From contig MU008200.1 in assembly GCA_010909165.1 (NCBI GenBank), positions 1-64,000 on the forward strand: 64,000 nucleotides of DNA, written 5' to 3'. The notes below the pieces were generated by a model that saw only the letters and a program-made list of their open reading frames with translations, had not been told where the DNA came from and did no database searches. Both the position numbers and the translations under genes were made by a program. The DNA comes from Anthoceros angustus (taxonomy: Eukaryota > Streptophyta > Anthocerotopsida > Anthocerotales > Anthocerotaceae). Shown in pieces: positions 1 through 10,030 of this stretch (position 1 is its first letter; each line of letters starts with the position of its first letter).

Positions 1-124
1 AATGCCGCAGGCTTGGCGCGCCTTGATCGAATCGAGTTTCGAGAGTCCTCGTTCGCGCTCTAAGGAAGGCGTCATAGTCGGGCGTCTTGCAGATTTCAAT
101 GATCTCTTCGTCGCCTAGCGTCAT
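1..124 (-). CDS. Truncated bacterial-type ORF downstream of the RraA-like gene
   Basis: An open frame starts with ATG at 124 (minus) and runs off the window edge after about 41 residues, beginning MTLGDEEIIEICKTPDYDAF. Its ATG overlaps the TGA stop of the preceding RraA-like frame as ATGA, the classic translational-coupling arrangement of bacterial operons. I do not recognise the product. The overlap, the GC-rich codons and the lack of any intron signal suggest bacterial DNA rather than plant nuclear DNA. The rest of the gene lies outside the window, so length and domains cannot be judged. Confidence 0.5.
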   Translation of the reverse strand, partial: MTLGDEEIIEICKTPDYDAFLRARTRTLETRFDQGAPSLRH

Positions 125-850
125 CGCTTTCGCGTCACCCGTTGTCCCAGGCGCTTGATCGTCTGAACGAACTCCGGCGAAGCTCCCGAAACGGGCGGGA
201 GATTTCTCGTCGGGCCGTGGAGGTATTCGAGCATCAGGCGCTCCGCGGCGGCGAATTCCTCGGCGACCTGCGGCAACTCATCGACGATCGCGGGCGGAAT
301 GGCGGCGACGCCGTTGGCGTCCGCGTGAAGCAGGTCGCCTGTCGAGATCGGAAGACCGCCGATGCGGACCGGCAGGCCCAGATGGAGCAGGTGGCGGTAG
401 GCGTGCGAGCAGATCGTCGAACCCGTGAAGATCGGATAGCCGATCGCCCGCACCTGCAGGATGTCCCGCCCTGCCCCGTTCGTAAGAAGGCCGACGGACC
501 CGAACGCCTTGTAAACTGAGCACATGACTTCGCCGAACACGGCGCCGGCGGGCGGCTCGTCCAGGTCCTGGATCACGACGAACGCCGGACCGGGCAGCGT
601 CGCGAACTGCTCGACCTGCTTCTCCATGCTGCCGTACGCGTCTCCCGACCCGGGAGGGGCGTCGGAGCGAAACGCCGCGGTCGCAGCGTAGCCGACGGCG
701 GAGGAAACTCCGGGAAGTTCGCACGAATGCGACCGTCCGTAAATCCCCGGTTTCGCGGCACGACGTCAAATAACTCGATCGCGTTGCAGATCGTCGGCGT
801 GTCGTAACGGGCCAGTTCGGCGAGCAGATTCAGGGGCGACAGCGGACATC
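121..850 (-). pseudogene. RraA-like / HMG-aldolase-family protein, frameshifted, bacterial
   Basis: Two overlapping frames together spell an RraA-family protein. The N-terminal part (about 850-705) reads LARYDTPTICNAIELFD and ends near FTDGRIRANFPE. The rest (about 700-121) contains AFVVIQDLDEPP, VGLLTNGAGRD and GDLLHADANGVAAIP. This is the usual RraA/HMG-aldolase order: substrate-pocket loop, then the GD..xAD.xGV metal and substrate signature. Family members are trimeric, with aldolase or decarboxylase activity, or bind RNase E; I cannot say which applies. A single-base indel near 700-712 splits the frame, and the natural start is also out of frame. GC content and the ATGA-coupled downstream ORF suggest bacterial origin. 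Either a contaminant join or a decayed transfer would explain it. Confidence 0.75.
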
Positions 851-864
851 GTGAGTAGGCGACC

Positions 865-885
865 GGAGGAGCGGTACTCCCCTCC
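865..885. other. Junction between bacterial-type and plant retrotransposon sequence
   Basis: Reading the minus strand, the gypsy polyprotein stops with TGA at 888-886 and is followed at once by a purine-rich GGAGGGGAG, the place of a polypurine tract. A 3' LTR beginning TG should come next. Instead the sequence passes within a few bases into the RraA-like frame. The break at a repeat boundary is what an assembler produces when it leaves a collapsed LTR. Confidence 0.5.
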
Positions 886-3188
886 TCACCTGTTTGTGTC
901 CTCGCAAACAACAGAGACCTCGGGCTGAAGGTACTTCTTAACCTTCCACCTGTTCACCCAGGTTGGCAGTAAATATAGCACTCGTAGCTGCACAGATCCA
1001 TTCTCATATACTGCCACCACCTCATAAGGTCCCATCCATCTCAGCCTAAGCTTCCCTGGAAAGTCTAGGTACCGACTATCGTACATAAGAACCAAATCCT
1101 TGGCCACGATAATCTCTTGTTTCCTCAACCTTCCGTCATGCCCATCTTTTCTAAGCTCTTGAATTTGCTGGGTTTCCTCCAAAGCATCTTCCCTACGTTC
1201 CTCCTGCTCTATGAAAGATTCTAATCTAGCAACCTGGCTATCCTCTACAGTCATACGTTCATCCTCCATAATCCTGTAGGTAGGTACTTCAAATTCCACG
1301 GGCATCACAGGAGACATGCTCTATGTCAAATAATAAGAGGTCTTCTTGGTTGTTACCTTCTCCGCGGTCCGTAAGCCCACAATGCTGAGTGTAACTTAGC
1401 ATCCCAATCGTACGTGTGTGTTACAGTTACCTTGGTGAGGATTGTGCATAACAACCCGTTCGTCTTCTCCGTTAATCCGTTCGCTTTGGGGTTGTAAGGA
1501 GTCGTCTTTCGATGCCGGATGTTGAAATAAGTGGTTAGAGACTCAACGACGGAGTTGAGGAAATGGGTTCCTCGGTCGATGACCAACTCTAAAGGACACC
1601 CATACCTCGTTATAATATTCTCAAAGAGGAACTTCGCTACTGCAGGTGCGTCGTCCTTCCTTGTTGCCTCAACCTCCACCATCTTCGTGCAATAGTGCCA
1701 CCAGAATGTACTGCTTCCTTGTCCACTGTGTGGGTGGCTTGATCGGACCCACAAAATCTATTCCCCACTTCTCAAACGGTGCCAGCGGCAATATATAGGT
1801 GAGAGGCCACTGTGTCGACAAAGTAGGCCGCCCAACCCTCTGACACGCGTCACACCTCCAAATAAATTCCCACACATCCTTTTGCATCGTAGCCCACCAA
1901 AGCCGCATCTAAGATCTTCTTCACGGTTATCTATGCCGAATAGTGGCCACCGGCCTCCTCTGCGTCGGATCTTCCAAAAGGCGGCTTCTCGATTTCAGGA
2001 CATCGAATCTTTTAAATGCAGGCCAAGCTTGTACAAGACCCCCTCTCTTAGGCAATATGGCGCATCCTTATGGAGAAAGACCGCACACCCCTCTCTGGAC
2101 AAACCATCAGGCATGATTCCATGCTCCAGAAACTTACGGACTTCGCCATTCAACAGGTATCTTGGGCATGGTCGGCCTTCACGTTCTAATCTCTTCCTTC
2201 CAAGCATACCGCGTCGCCTCCTGCTAGCTCGCCTACCCGTAGCCCCAGACGTCGTTGCTCCGTTTACGAATCCATTTCCTTCCTGCTTTGTCAATGCTGC
2301 GAGTTCCCTAGCTTGCAGCCCGTTTGCATGTCCTTCCTTCGATAACGTTTCGATTCCTCCCATTCCTGTTGATCCGGCCTCGTGTCCAGGTTCAGATCGT
2401 GCTTCTTTGGCGACCCGCCTTGCTGCAGCTTCTTGACAGCAATTTCTGCAGTCGACCAAGAATCGGTCGACGCTCCTCCTTGCAATTCCACTGCAAGCAC
2501 ACCTTGAGGTGTGATTTCTCCACAATCCTTCTTCATACACGCCACCATAGAGCCATCCTCGCCCCTAGGCTCCAGTGCACTCACCTTCTCAGCACACCAG
2601 TTTTGCGATTTCTTCGTAATTTCTCCATCGCTCCTTGCCACCATCATGGCCTCCACTTGCAGCCCTCCTGACTGCTCACCCTGGAAAAGTATCTCAGCCT
2701 CCTCCGCGTGCCCATGCTGGCACTCCCCTATCTTCCCTTGGATCTTCGGGTTGCCCTGCTGTAACTGTTCCTGCACGACGCTCTCTTCTTGTTCATTGGA
2801 CCTCCTTGCTGGCAACAAGTCTTGCTGCTCAATCCTTAGGCCGTCCACAGCGTGCTCATACCTTCCCTCTTCGATACAGGCTGTGGCAACCAACCCTTCG
2901 TCAGGAAATCGGTCATCTGTGGCCTCAAGCCGTTCTCCGGTCTTCAGACGAGAGATGAAGTCTGCATTCAGATGTTGCTTTCCCGGCCTGGTTTCCACGT
3001 CGAAATCAAACTCTTGCAGCAGTAGCACCCATCTGGCGATCCTCCCGGACAAATCTGGAGGAGTAGATGATACCAAGACCCTCTCGTTCGGTGGTCGAGT
3101 AGTTCCTCTCAGCATCCGTGAGCTGTCCAATCGCCAGCCCGAAAGTGCCGGAGATGACTTGCAACCTCCCAATAACTAGAAGCTCCAT
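886..3188 (-). mobile_element. Ty3/gypsy polyprotein fragment (RNase H, long spacer, integrase), degenerate
   Basis: Minus-strand frames give, in element order: the RNase H C-terminus (about 3188-2980; AERNYSTTEREGLGIIYS and FDFDVETRPGKQHLNADF); a long E/Q-rich spacer (about 2950-2350); the integrase N-terminal region with a zinc-finger part (1995-2540 and 1790-1908, CDACQRVG); the integrase core (1353-1754, with VIDRGTHFLNS and GLTEKTNG supplying the second acidic residue and the glutamate); and a C-terminal domain (886-1317, LRLRWMGPYEVVAVYENGSV). At least two frameshifts, near 2400 and 1690, break the frame, so this copy is dead. The C-terminal GPYEV module without a chromodomain argues against a chromovirus; a Tat/Athila-like branch is my inference. 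Gag and RT are missing. Confidence 0.85.
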
Positions 3189-3342
3189 GCCTACAATAGC
3201 GCAAACACCACCAGGGAGAAGGAGAAAAAGACACTAAACCAGCTCATCCCGGGAGTCAACCGCAAGGCAATCCAAAGGAAGGCGGAACACCAGGCAGGCA
3301 TCATCCTGCAGGTGCCTGGGAAGCCTGTGGAAGATACGCGGG
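3189..3342. other. Short unassigned stretch right of the gypsy fragment
   Basis: An uninterrupted plus-strand frame encodes a basic stretch (around LIPGVNRKAIQRKAEHQAG) that runs into the hairpin that follows. I do not recognise it. It may be retrotransposon sequence in another orientation. Confidence 0.2.
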
Positions 3343-3426
3343 TAATGAAGATTGTATTCCAATCAATGCATGTGGTTGCACACAAGTGCACAACCACATG
3401 CATTTATTAGAATACAATCTTCATTA
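3343..3426. repeat. Long near-perfect inverted repeat (hairpin)
   Basis: The arm at about 3343-3380 (TAATGAAGATTGTATTC then AATGCATGTGGTTG) is matched in reverse complement by about 3385-3426, with two or three mismatches and only a few bases of loop. It could fold into a stem of about 40 bp. MITE-like foldback elements and miRNA precursors have this form. There is no coding potential across it. Confidence 0.75.
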
Positions 3427-3577
3427 TTCTAGATGCTTATGTCATGCAAAAATCAAATATCTAGTGCACAAATAATTGATTCAAAAACATTACATGACAA
3501 AAAGTCAATGAAGATTGAAAACACAACTAAAAGTCCTAATTCTAAAAGAATATGACTCTTGACAATAAGATATAACC

Positions 3578-4129
3578 TTAATTTGCAGACACAAAGCGTC
3601 GAACATATGTGATGGTAATGCCTAGTCCTTGCTGTTTCCTGTTAGGGAAAATGTTTTTGAGATAACTAGGTTCCTTTTCTAATATGTACCCCTCTCCTAA
3701 CCAATCTTCTTGGATGGTTGGTAGAGGTCCATAAGACAAGATGTTTGTGAGCCTTTGGTAAGGTTTTCCTTTTCTTACTAGGTTGTGGTAAGATAACTCC
3801 ATCTCTCTCTCAACGTGTGACCCCATATCACTTCCATCTTTGTTCTCTTCTTTCTTGCACTGACAAATGAAATATCTCGTTAAGCATGACGGCCACTTTA
3901 TAGTTCTTTTGATCTTGGAAAATTGATGACCCCAATATGTGCGAGTAAGAAAAGGGCTCGAGCGTCTTGAACTAGTTGGATCAAGTACTTCTTCTGTAAG
4001 AGTTATCATACTTGTTTCATAGGCGGGTAAAGATTTCCGAAGCATACATGATATTTGGAAAGGATGCATTGCTTTTTTTTGCTGTTGCCCAAAACCACAA
4101 CCACATGCATACTTTCGCCAAAACGCCAT
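3578..4129 (-). CDS. Unknown protein, paralogue of the protein at 18051-18677
   Basis: A single-exon frame of 183 residues starting at ATG 4129 (MAFWRKYACGCG). I chose this ATG because similarity to the second copy begins there, and because the preceding bases also resemble that copy's leader. The two proteins align through EEVLDP.(T/S)S, FLT..YW.HQ, IK.TIK and DMGSH/NMGSH..RE, then LT(N/D)ILSYGPLPTI and YILEKEP.YLK. The protein is hydrophilic with several cysteines (CGCG, CQCKK). There is no signal peptide and no recognisable domain. A TATA-like CATATATAG lies near 4230. The neighbours are retrotransposon remains, so it could be a mobile-element passenger. Function is unknown. Confidence 0.5.
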   Translation of the reverse strand: MAFWRKYACGCGFGQQQKKAMHPFQISCMLRKSLPAYETSMITLTEEVLDPTSSRRSSPFLTRTYWGHQFSKIKRTIKWPSCLTRYFICQCKKEENKDGSDMGSHVEREMELSYHNLVRKGKPYQRLTNILSYGPLPTIQEDWLGEGYILEKEPSYLKNIFPNRKQQGLGITITYVRRFVSAN

Positions 4130-4330
4130 AGCGGTTTGTGATGAGAGATGGTCCTCAAAGAGAGAGCTCTTGAGATATGGCAAGACAACATAAATTTGAA
4201 AGTGATTTTTCTTACTGCGTATAACTTGCATATATAGTGTGGAGCTCTTTGGTTTTTGAGCAAAATTTATGATTTATCTTAATAATAAGAATTTTATAAA
4301 TTATTAAATTATTAAATTATAAAAAAACAA
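4130..4330. promoter_or_regulatory. AT-rich upstream region of the unknown gene
   Basis: Bases just upstream of ATG 4129 resemble those upstream of ATG 18677 (GAGAGA-rich leader). A TATA-like CATATATAG lies near 4230, about 100 bases upstream of the start codon. The rest is AT-rich, with no other feature. Confidence 0.3.
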
Positions 4331-5844
4331 GTGATTTTACGAGCTTCAATCCCAATCACCATATGTGTTGCAGCTAGCTTACGACTCTTCAGCGTAAAAG
4401 TAGTTATTAAGCTGAAACTTTCCTTTCGACTTAAGGCATCTGCCACAAGATTCTCCTTCCTTGGCTTATACTTGATAGACGCATCATACATTGTGAGAAA
4501 ATCTTGCCATCTAGCTTACTTAGTCTTAATTGGTTAGTAAACAAGCTCGTGATTACATTGTCTATGTACAGCATAAAAGATCTTCACATAAGATAATGTC
4601 TTCAGATCTTGAGACAACTGATTACCACGGTCATCTACTTTTCATAAGTGGAGTACTTCCTTCCATGTTCACGCAGCTTCTTTAACTCGTAAGCCATCGA
4701 CTTACTTTCATGCATAAACGCTCGGACCTCCAATTGCAATATATGATGCATTCGTATATATTTCTAAATTCTTCTTTAGATTATAGATTGTCAAGCCTTT
4801 GCCTTCTTCAAGAGATCAGTTAATGGGGCAACAATCTTAATTGGCAAATATGTGCACAAATCTTCTGTATACTCTAGTCGATCCCAAAAACATACACACC
4901 TCATGAATGCACACTCTTTGGCGGCAACCAACTCTGTATGGGCTTTACCGTATCAGAATCATACTAATATCATCTACAAAAACAATGAATCCTAGAAGTC
5001 AATCTCTTCCTTAATAAAGTCACACACTTAGCTATGGCTAAGAACAAAGAATTTTCTCTTAACATTTTTAACACTTTTCTCAAATGTTGGACGTACTCTT
5101 CCGAGGTAGAATTGTAAACCATGATATCATCCAAGTGGATCACAACACACTCGTCCATCAAATCTCTAAAAACAGTATTCATGAGAGTCTGAGACATGAG
5201 TGGTGCATTAGTGAGTTCAAATGGCATGATTAGGAACTCAAAGATTCTTACCTTGCTCTACAAGCAGTCTTGTATTCATGTCCTTCTGCCATGTGGATCT
5301 CGTAATACCTTGCCAATTAGTCCAGCTTGGTTAAGCACTTTTAGCACTCTCAATGTGCCAAACAAATCATCCAGCCTTGGCAAAGATATGAATTCTTCAC
5401 CAAATGAGGACTTTCATATTCTTACATATCCCATGGCTAGCATATTAGACATCTGTCTCTTCTTCTCTTAAGCAGCTCATTCTACGACAAGCTATATGCT
5501 GCTCTTGAAGTCGGTATTCTTCCTGAGATCAATCTAATGATCTACAAAGTCTCTTAAAAGGTAAAGGAGGCAACTCATTGGACATCAAGTCTTTAAACTC
5601 ATCCAAGATGGCATGAACTTCTTGTGGGATCTTTGGTTGCTCTTGAGACTCCATCTCAAGTCCATCTTCTAGTCCTTGCAGCACAAGTAGAAAGAGTTCC
5701 TCTACATCCTTTACACAACGTTTTAGCTCTTTCTTGGAGATGAGATCTTCACTACTGGCCGAGGCGGCTGATCGATAGCAGGCCTCTTGAGCATCTTGCG
5801 CTTCTAATTAACCATTGATTGGAATGGATTACGCTCTGATACCA
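4331..5844 (-). mobile_element. Heavily decayed Ty3/gypsy pol remnant with PBS
   Basis: The frame at 5227-4970 reads MPFELTNAP and VIHLDDIMVY, the reverse-transcriptase palm with its DD pair, then HLRKVLKMLREN. Further left, near 4420-4530, minus-strand residues KPRKENLVADALSRK mark the end of RNase H. Other frames between are broken by stops. At 5833-5844 the plus strand reads GCTCTGATACCA, the reverse complement of the initiator-Met primer-binding site, so the 5' LTR should lie just to its right. Non-functional relic. Confidence 0.7.
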
Positions 5845-6146
5845 CAAAGTAACAGGAATAGATCAAACTGATCATTGCACATGGTACACATTTGATATAT
5901 TCATTACTTTCGAACCATGCGAACTATTTATTTTTAGGGAATTAAAGGTTATAAGTATGAGTCTGATCTCAAAGCTTTGGGTAACGTCTTGTCACTCCCC
6001 TAACTAGGCAATGACCCTCCTCAATCGGGATCCTCAATTGGAATAGTTGGTGTAGATAATTTTGCATTCCACGAAGACTTTTAGTAAAGCCATCACTATA
6101 AGATAAACCTAATAGTAAATGCAAAAGGTCTCGGCTTAATATGTCC
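5845..6146 (-). repeat. Probable degraded 5' LTR of the decayed gypsy
   Basis: This non-coding stretch sits directly beside the primer-binding-site motif at 5833-5844, on the side where a minus-strand element has its 5' LTR. The TG and CA ends are not clear and there is no second copy in the window, so the assignment rests on position only. Confidence 0.3.
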
Positions 6147-6617
6147 TCATGATAATTTCACTTGTGGGCAGTAGGAGCTTGTGTCCAATCGAGACAGGAA
6201 CTTTTTAAGAATGTCTCCTTAGCAACCGAAGCATGGCCTTTCAAACCTGTCCACTCTGCTTCCTCGACGAGGATGATAACTTTATATGGATTAGAAGCGA
6301 TGAACCCGCCACATGTGGCGTAGGGTCACCAGTTTAAAAAATCTTATTAAGCCTGTAAATCACTTTCTTTTAGTGATTTGATTTTAAAAATTAAACATAA
6401 TTAATATACTAAAATTATGTAAAAAATAAATTGAAAATTTAAATGAGAGGTGAAAATAAAGGCAGTTATGGAAGTTACCTTGTTAGCTCTATGCTGCCAC
6501 TAGAAGGTCACATGCATACTTTTCTAAAGAGGAGGCAACAATGTGTGGTTGCATGCGATCCTAAAATTAGCAGTTGCCTAGGACGAGCTTGTGGGATAAG
6601 AGGTCGCATGCATACTT
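6147..6617 (+). repeat. Dispersed block, inverted copy of 18795-19235
   Basis: This block matches the reverse complement of about 18795-19235 in collinear patches: CTCATGATAATTTCACTTG, ATGGAAGTTACC, CATGCATACTTT.CTAAAGAGG, AATGTGTGGTT and CTAAAATTAG. At the second locus the same block leads into a TATA box and then the unknown gene at 18677. Here it points rightward and is cut at 6618 by an LTR, so a third family member may have been interrupted. It has no reading frame of its own. Confidence 0.6.
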
Positions 6618-7034
6618 TGTTACGACCGCCAGGAGCCACAAGCCCGTGGCAAGCCGAGACGGCAAGCCATGCAGATCACCCCCGGCTTAGGTTATCGAAC
6701 CTAGAGGTACCACGGACCGTTCGTAAAGAGAACCCGACGGAACAGATAATGACGCGTTAGGGCATGCTAAAGAAACTTAAACTTGTTTTCCGAAACTAGT
6801 CCTAGTAAATAGGTTATTTACTAACTTAGGCTAGAGAAAGGGGATTAAATCCCCATTCGTGGTAGTTAGATTTGATCTGACAGACTTCGATCATTACGCT
6901 TCTTGGCCGAGGGCCTTCACCTTCTTGTACTATGGACACTAAGAATTTATAGCCATTTCTTTGAAGGCTCATCTCACGGGAGCTCGGGTCCTAGAAGCGC
7001 ATCCGGCTTGAATGCATCCGATCCCGCCGTGACA
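6618..7034 (+). repeat. 5' LTR of a plus-strand LTR retrotransposon
   Basis: The segment begins TGTTACGACCG and ends GCCGTGACA (TG...CA). It is followed after two bases by a perfect initiator-Met primer-binding site. The opening bases resemble those of the LTR at 22044 (TGCTACGACCG), suggesting a related family. No matching 3' LTR was found in the window. Confidence 0.7.
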
Positions 7035-7036
7035 CT

Positions 7037-7049
7037 TGGTATCAGAGCC
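7037..7049 (+). other. Primer-binding site (tRNA-iMet type)
   Basis: TGGTATCAGAGCC, complementary to the 3' end of plant initiator methionine tRNA, two bases after the LTR end at 7034. It sets the element's orientation as plus. Confidence 0.85.
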
Positions 7050-8572
7050 GACGAATCCTGCACACCCCCGTGGGATCAAAGATCGGAATAGGGGGGGAAA
7101 CCAGCTCGACGACCTTGGACTCAACGACGAGACAGGCCCAATTGCCAACCCAGCGTAGAGAACACAAGGAGTCAGGGAAGCGAGATCAAGGAACAAGAAT
7201 CGGAGTTGAGATTCCTGAAAGATCGAGCCCTGAAGGTTGTGAACACTTACGCGCTTCTGGCCGCTGTGCAGATCGGATTGTCCCGAGAGAGTCGGGGCTA
7301 CCTTGCTTCGGCGACGCCGTTTCCAGTGTTGGGCCGCTGTGGGAAAACCGAGAAGAATTGCCACCGGCCACAAGTTGCGGGACACCGGAAATCTGTAGTG
7401 AGGCCGCCAGGGTCAGCCTCCGGCGGGAAGTCTTCGACACCTGCGACGCGGCGTTCAGACATCTCAGAACTCCAGACCCGGCACGAGACACCATGAGTGA
7501 CTACATCACGAAGCGGTGGAGAGGAACTTACAATGACGGCGGCAGCGAGAGAGCATTGGGGAACGAGTGCAGGCGAGGCGGAGGCGATGTGAGCAACCAA
7601 GATGTTGACCAGCATCCATGTCTTGAGACGCGCGCCAACAGAATCTTCGGAAGGCCAAGCTCGGCAACTCCAAAGGTTGATCGGTCGGCAACAACGGGAA
7701 TAGGCGTTGAGTCGGAACGCGATGGACCAGGCATGCCCACCGCCGTGGAAGGTCCAAATCCGCATATGCTAGCGAACTCCAAGGCGAGGGCGTCCACCAG
7801 CGACCTTTGACTTGCGGATCCGACATCGCAGGCCGTCGGCCCGCCCGGAGGACATTGAACCCGAGCCAAGCGGTCCAGGACATGGAAGCACGAATGGCTA
7901 ACCTAGAAAAGCGTTGGAGAAGAATTACAAACCCTCACGGGTCGCCGAAGGTGGTGTGGAAGCCCGGTAGCCTTGGATGAGTTGTGTCGGGACGAACCAA
8001 CACCGGTTGGAAGGCCACGGCGGGAGTCCTTCAACCGCTGAACACTCAACCGAGTCGAGAACCGACGCGACACCACCCAACTGACTCGTCCCCACAAGAA
8101 GGATACCGATGGTTGGGCTCTCTAGAAGATTCGGATGAAGGTGGGAGGTTTCCAAGGGCAAGAAGCGGAGGCGGCGACGATCGAATCGGGGTCGGCAAAA
8201 GGGAAGAACAACATGAGGCGGAACCCACAGCCACACCTAGGGTCACAAATCAAACTGCAGAAGGACGGGGGTGAGGGGAAGATAAAGGAAACGGCAGTTG
8301 TCCCCTTCGTGATGATGCGCCACTAGGGAGGTTGGAACGGATGAAGGGGTAGTTGCACCAACCCCTAGGAGAGGAAGGCACTGCAGCCAGCCCGATGGAG
8401 CTCAAGGACATTTTTGGCGACATCTCATTGACCTCCAATCAAGTGGAGATAAGTGACACCGCCGCTGCAAGGGAATTGTTGTGGAGGGGATGGCACAGGA
8501 ATGCAATTCGGAATTTGCATGCCTTGACTTGCACCATGGCTCGACTGTGTGGACCTTCTCGACCAGGCAGCC

Positions 8573-8992
8573 ATGGCTCTCACTTGGCTGAGTGTGCAGG
8601 GACAACAGGAGAAGTTGCTCAAGGAAAAGTTGGAGGGTCTGGAGGGCGAGAACAAGGTGGCAGAGGACCGCAGACGGGAGTGCGAAGCGGCCCTGTGCAA
8701 GGCGCAGGAACAGCTGAGGGCCATGTCCACCCAACAGGAGGCCTTAGTGAATCAAGTCAAAGGGGCGCACGCTACGATTGAGGAGCTCCAGAATGAGGTC
8801 TCACGAGTCCAAGAGCAGGTGGAGACAATGGCGCCCCTGGAGAAATTCAAGAAGCTGGCGGAGAGATACAAGCGGGAGAGAGACAAAGCTAGGGCCAGAG
8901 TCAAGAGAGAGGCGGCCAAACCGAAGAAGGGCCGAGCAATGCCACTGCAGGAGCCAAGCAACCACTGGGGAAGCAACCACCACGGTGGCTAA
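8573..8992 (+). CDS. Coiled-coil ORF inside the non-autonomous LTR element
   Basis: A 139-residue frame from ATG 8573. Residues 10-115 are an almost continuous heptad pattern rich in E, Q, K and R (LLKEKLEGLEGENKVAEDRR, ATIEELQNEVSRVQEQVE), ending in a basic tail (RVKREAAKPKKGR). Many plant gag-like proteins begin with such a coiled coil and a basic nucleic-acid-binding tail, but no CCHC knuckle is present. Upstream frames may once have been continuous with it. A structural or gag-related role is inference only. Confidence 0.4.
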   Translation: MALTWLSVQGQQEKLLKEKLEGLEGENKVAEDRRRECEAALCKAQEQLRAMSTQQEALVNQVKGAHATIEELQNEVSRVQEQVETMAPLEKFKKLAERYKRERDKARARVKREAAKPKKGRAMPLQEPSNHWGSNHHGG

Positions 8993-9959
8993 ACCGCCAC
9001 CGTCATGAAGGAGGAACCGAGGTGGGGAAGAGCGCCGCAGATGGGAGGTAACCCTCGAACTCAGGCAGCCCAGGATTGTCCACGGAGGAGAGGGTAAGGA
9101 CCTGACGAAGGGCGTTGTACCGCGCATGAGGATGCTCATGTCCTGCTTCGCCGCATGGTGAGCGGTGCTCACTCTAAATGTGTATGTGGTTGTTGGGACA
9201 GGGGAGGGGCGTAAACCATCGGCACATCTTGACCGCCACGGGCGCTACGCTGGTTCCTTCGAATGGGAGCTGGCGCCTACCCTCCGCAAGTGGTGCTGGA
9301 GGAGATGAGCGAGGCAGAGGCCAGAGCATGGAGGGAGGAGCACACGGTGTGGTTGTCCAGCGATGAGGAGCGGGACAACAGGCATAGAGGCCATAGGCGC
9401 GCGACGTCCACGGGGAGGCACGAGGAAACCGCAGGCAGCGAGAGCGAAGTGGAGGTTTTGGGAGAGAATCGCTCGGATCAGAGGCGTGGCCGGAGAGCGA
9501 GGGGGACCCCTATGGGCCGTAGGGCTAGGCAGCAACCGCGGAGGCGGCAGCGCTGATTTTAGGGGAGCGCGACATCATAGGTCCGGGGTTTCCTTTTCGG
9601 GTTAGGGGATAGGATGTTTCGAGAGTCATGGAGTCAGAGGTTCGGATTGGTAGGAGTGGTAGAGGGCTACAATTTTTAGACACTGGAGAGAAGCGAGCTG
9701 TGCTGAACCGCAGCTAGATGTATAAGAGACCCTTTGTGTGTCTCTCTTAACAGACAATTTCAGGTGTGAACTTCCGTGTGTCGGACCCGCGCGCGAGGTT
9801 GATTGGAGACGTCTGATCAGCATCGAACTGGTCGATGCACTGTCTTCTCGTCACAAGAAGACCGGGAAGATCCCTGGGCGGTCGAGAGCGGAGTGGCCAA
9901 GCTCCACGAAGTGTGAACGTGAAGGACGCCTGTGTTCACCCTATAAGGAGGGAGGGGGG

Positions 9960-10030
9960 TCTGTGGCCCATGGTGAGGTCTATGTGGCCCTGGTGAGGTC
10001 TGTGTGGCCCTGGTGAGGTCTGTGTGGCCT
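9960..10030 (+). repeat. Short tandem repeat, about 22 bp unit
   Basis: The unit TGTGGCCCTGGTGAGGTC recurs three to four times with slight variation, within the non-autonomous element. It is non-coding. Confidence 0.7.

Noticed and set aside
3191-3403. Minus-strand 70-residue ORF with hydrophobic tail
   Set aside because: It runs through the inverted repeat and has no ATG-supported start or family match.
7070-7810. 246-residue plus-strand ORF
   Set aside because: Overlapped by several equally long frames in GC-rich retrotransposon sequence; composition is arbitrary, with no motif.
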